From: CAZRGV01 sp964599655
Lineage (GTDB): Bacteria; Planctomycetota; Planctomycetia; Isosphaerales; Isosphaeraceae
Direction: 5' to 3'
Length of the DNA stretch: 17,002 nt
NCBI GenBank assembly: GCA_964599655.1
Contig: CAZRGV010000129.1
Span: 1 to 17,002 of the forward strand
A program made the translations under genes and the position numbers. Below the pieces are notes generated by a model that saw only the letters and a list, made by a program, of their open reading frames with translations, ran no database searches and was not told the DNA's origin. This document shows, in pieces, positions 16,829 through 17,002 of the stretch; position 1 is the first letter of the stretch; the number at the start of each line of letters is the position of its first letter.

Positions 16829-17002
16829 TCAGGTTCGGATATGCCCATCGCCGAAGACGATCCACTTGGTGCTCGTCAGCTCGCGGAGGCCGCAAGGGCC
16901 GCGGGCGTGGAACTTGTCGGTGCTGATGCCGATCTCGGCGCCCAGGCCGAACTCGTAGCCGTCGTTGAACCGGGTGCTGGCGTTGACCATCACCGCGGCG
17001 CT
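16829..17002 (-). CDS. proA: Gamma-glutamyl phosphate reductase, C-terminal fragment (cut by window edge)
   Basis: The last 57 codons and stop of glutamate-5-semialdehyde dehydrogenase, which reduces gamma-glutamyl phosphate to glutamate semialdehyde in proline synthesis. The fragment reads SAAVMVNASTRFNDGYEFGL and goes on through GAEIGISTDKFHARGP, LRELTSTKW and GDGHIRT. This is the highly conserved ProA C-terminus, so the call is firm despite the short length. The beginning of the gene lies beyond the window edge. The expected partner proB is not visible. The gene is on the same strand as, and upstream of, the TPR protein, but the 127-bp gap makes a shared transcript uncertain. Confidence 0.96.
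   Translation of the reverse strand, partial: SAAVMVNASTRFNDGYEFGLGAEIGISTDKFHARGPCGLRELTSTKWIVFGDGHIRT

Overview
The window is GC-rich bacterial chromosome with long coding runs on both strands. The protein content points to a planctomycete, probably near the Isosphaeraceae. The signs are a secreted protein with a secretin-like N domain and a Gly-Met tract, a TPR + DUF2135-like protein, long exported TPR proteins, and a cytochrome b fused to c-type heme domains. This placement rests on protein style only, with no rRNA or marker-tree evidence. A 57-base run of Ns shows the sequence comes from a draft assembly.

Layout. (1) Bases 1-357 hold 2.5 copies of a 139-bp tandem repeat with strong dyads; the array probably starts before the window. 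(2) On the minus strand, read from high to low coordinates, come a LegB-like nucleotide-sugar dehydratase (6718-5735), an NrnA-type DHH phosphoesterase with its own promoter (5665-4670), a Rieske protein (4342-3812), a fused cytochrome b/c (3819-1759) ending at a textbook terminator, and a class I amidotransferase-like protein lacking its catalytic Cys (1376-603). (3) On the plus strand, a gene of unknown function (7031-7826) is broken by the assembly gap. It converges on a small planctomycete-style hypothetical gene (8351-7953), with a 17-bp perfect hairpin between them. (4) The plus strand then carries a secreted secretin-domain/Gly-Met protein (8804-10486), a TPR + DUF2135-like ORF with no start codon (10486-11805), an HtrA-type protease with two PDZ domains (11955-13562) and a sigma-54-dependent response regulator (13684-15108). 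(5) The minus strand carries an exported TPR protein (16701-15142) and, upstream of it, the C-terminal end of proA (from the window edge to 16829).

How the genes relate. Rieske and cytochrome b/c form a two-gene, translationally coupled operon that could encode a whole quinol:cytochrome c oxidoreductase, with the c subunit fused to b. The 8804-13562 block encodes envelope proteins: a secreted repeat protein, its apparent C-terminal half, and a periplasmic protease. The regulator after them may belong to the same programme, but the sequence does not show this.

The most notable signal is a run of nine A residues (10470-10478) at the end of the Gly-Met protein. The next ORF lies in the -1 frame, stays open across the junction, and has no ATG, GTG or TTG for about 250 bases. 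One extra A in the mRNA, or a -1 ribosomal shift, would give a single protein of 1000 residues. This looks like transcriptional slippage or programmed frameshifting, with a real frameshift mutation or sequencing error as the rival explanation.
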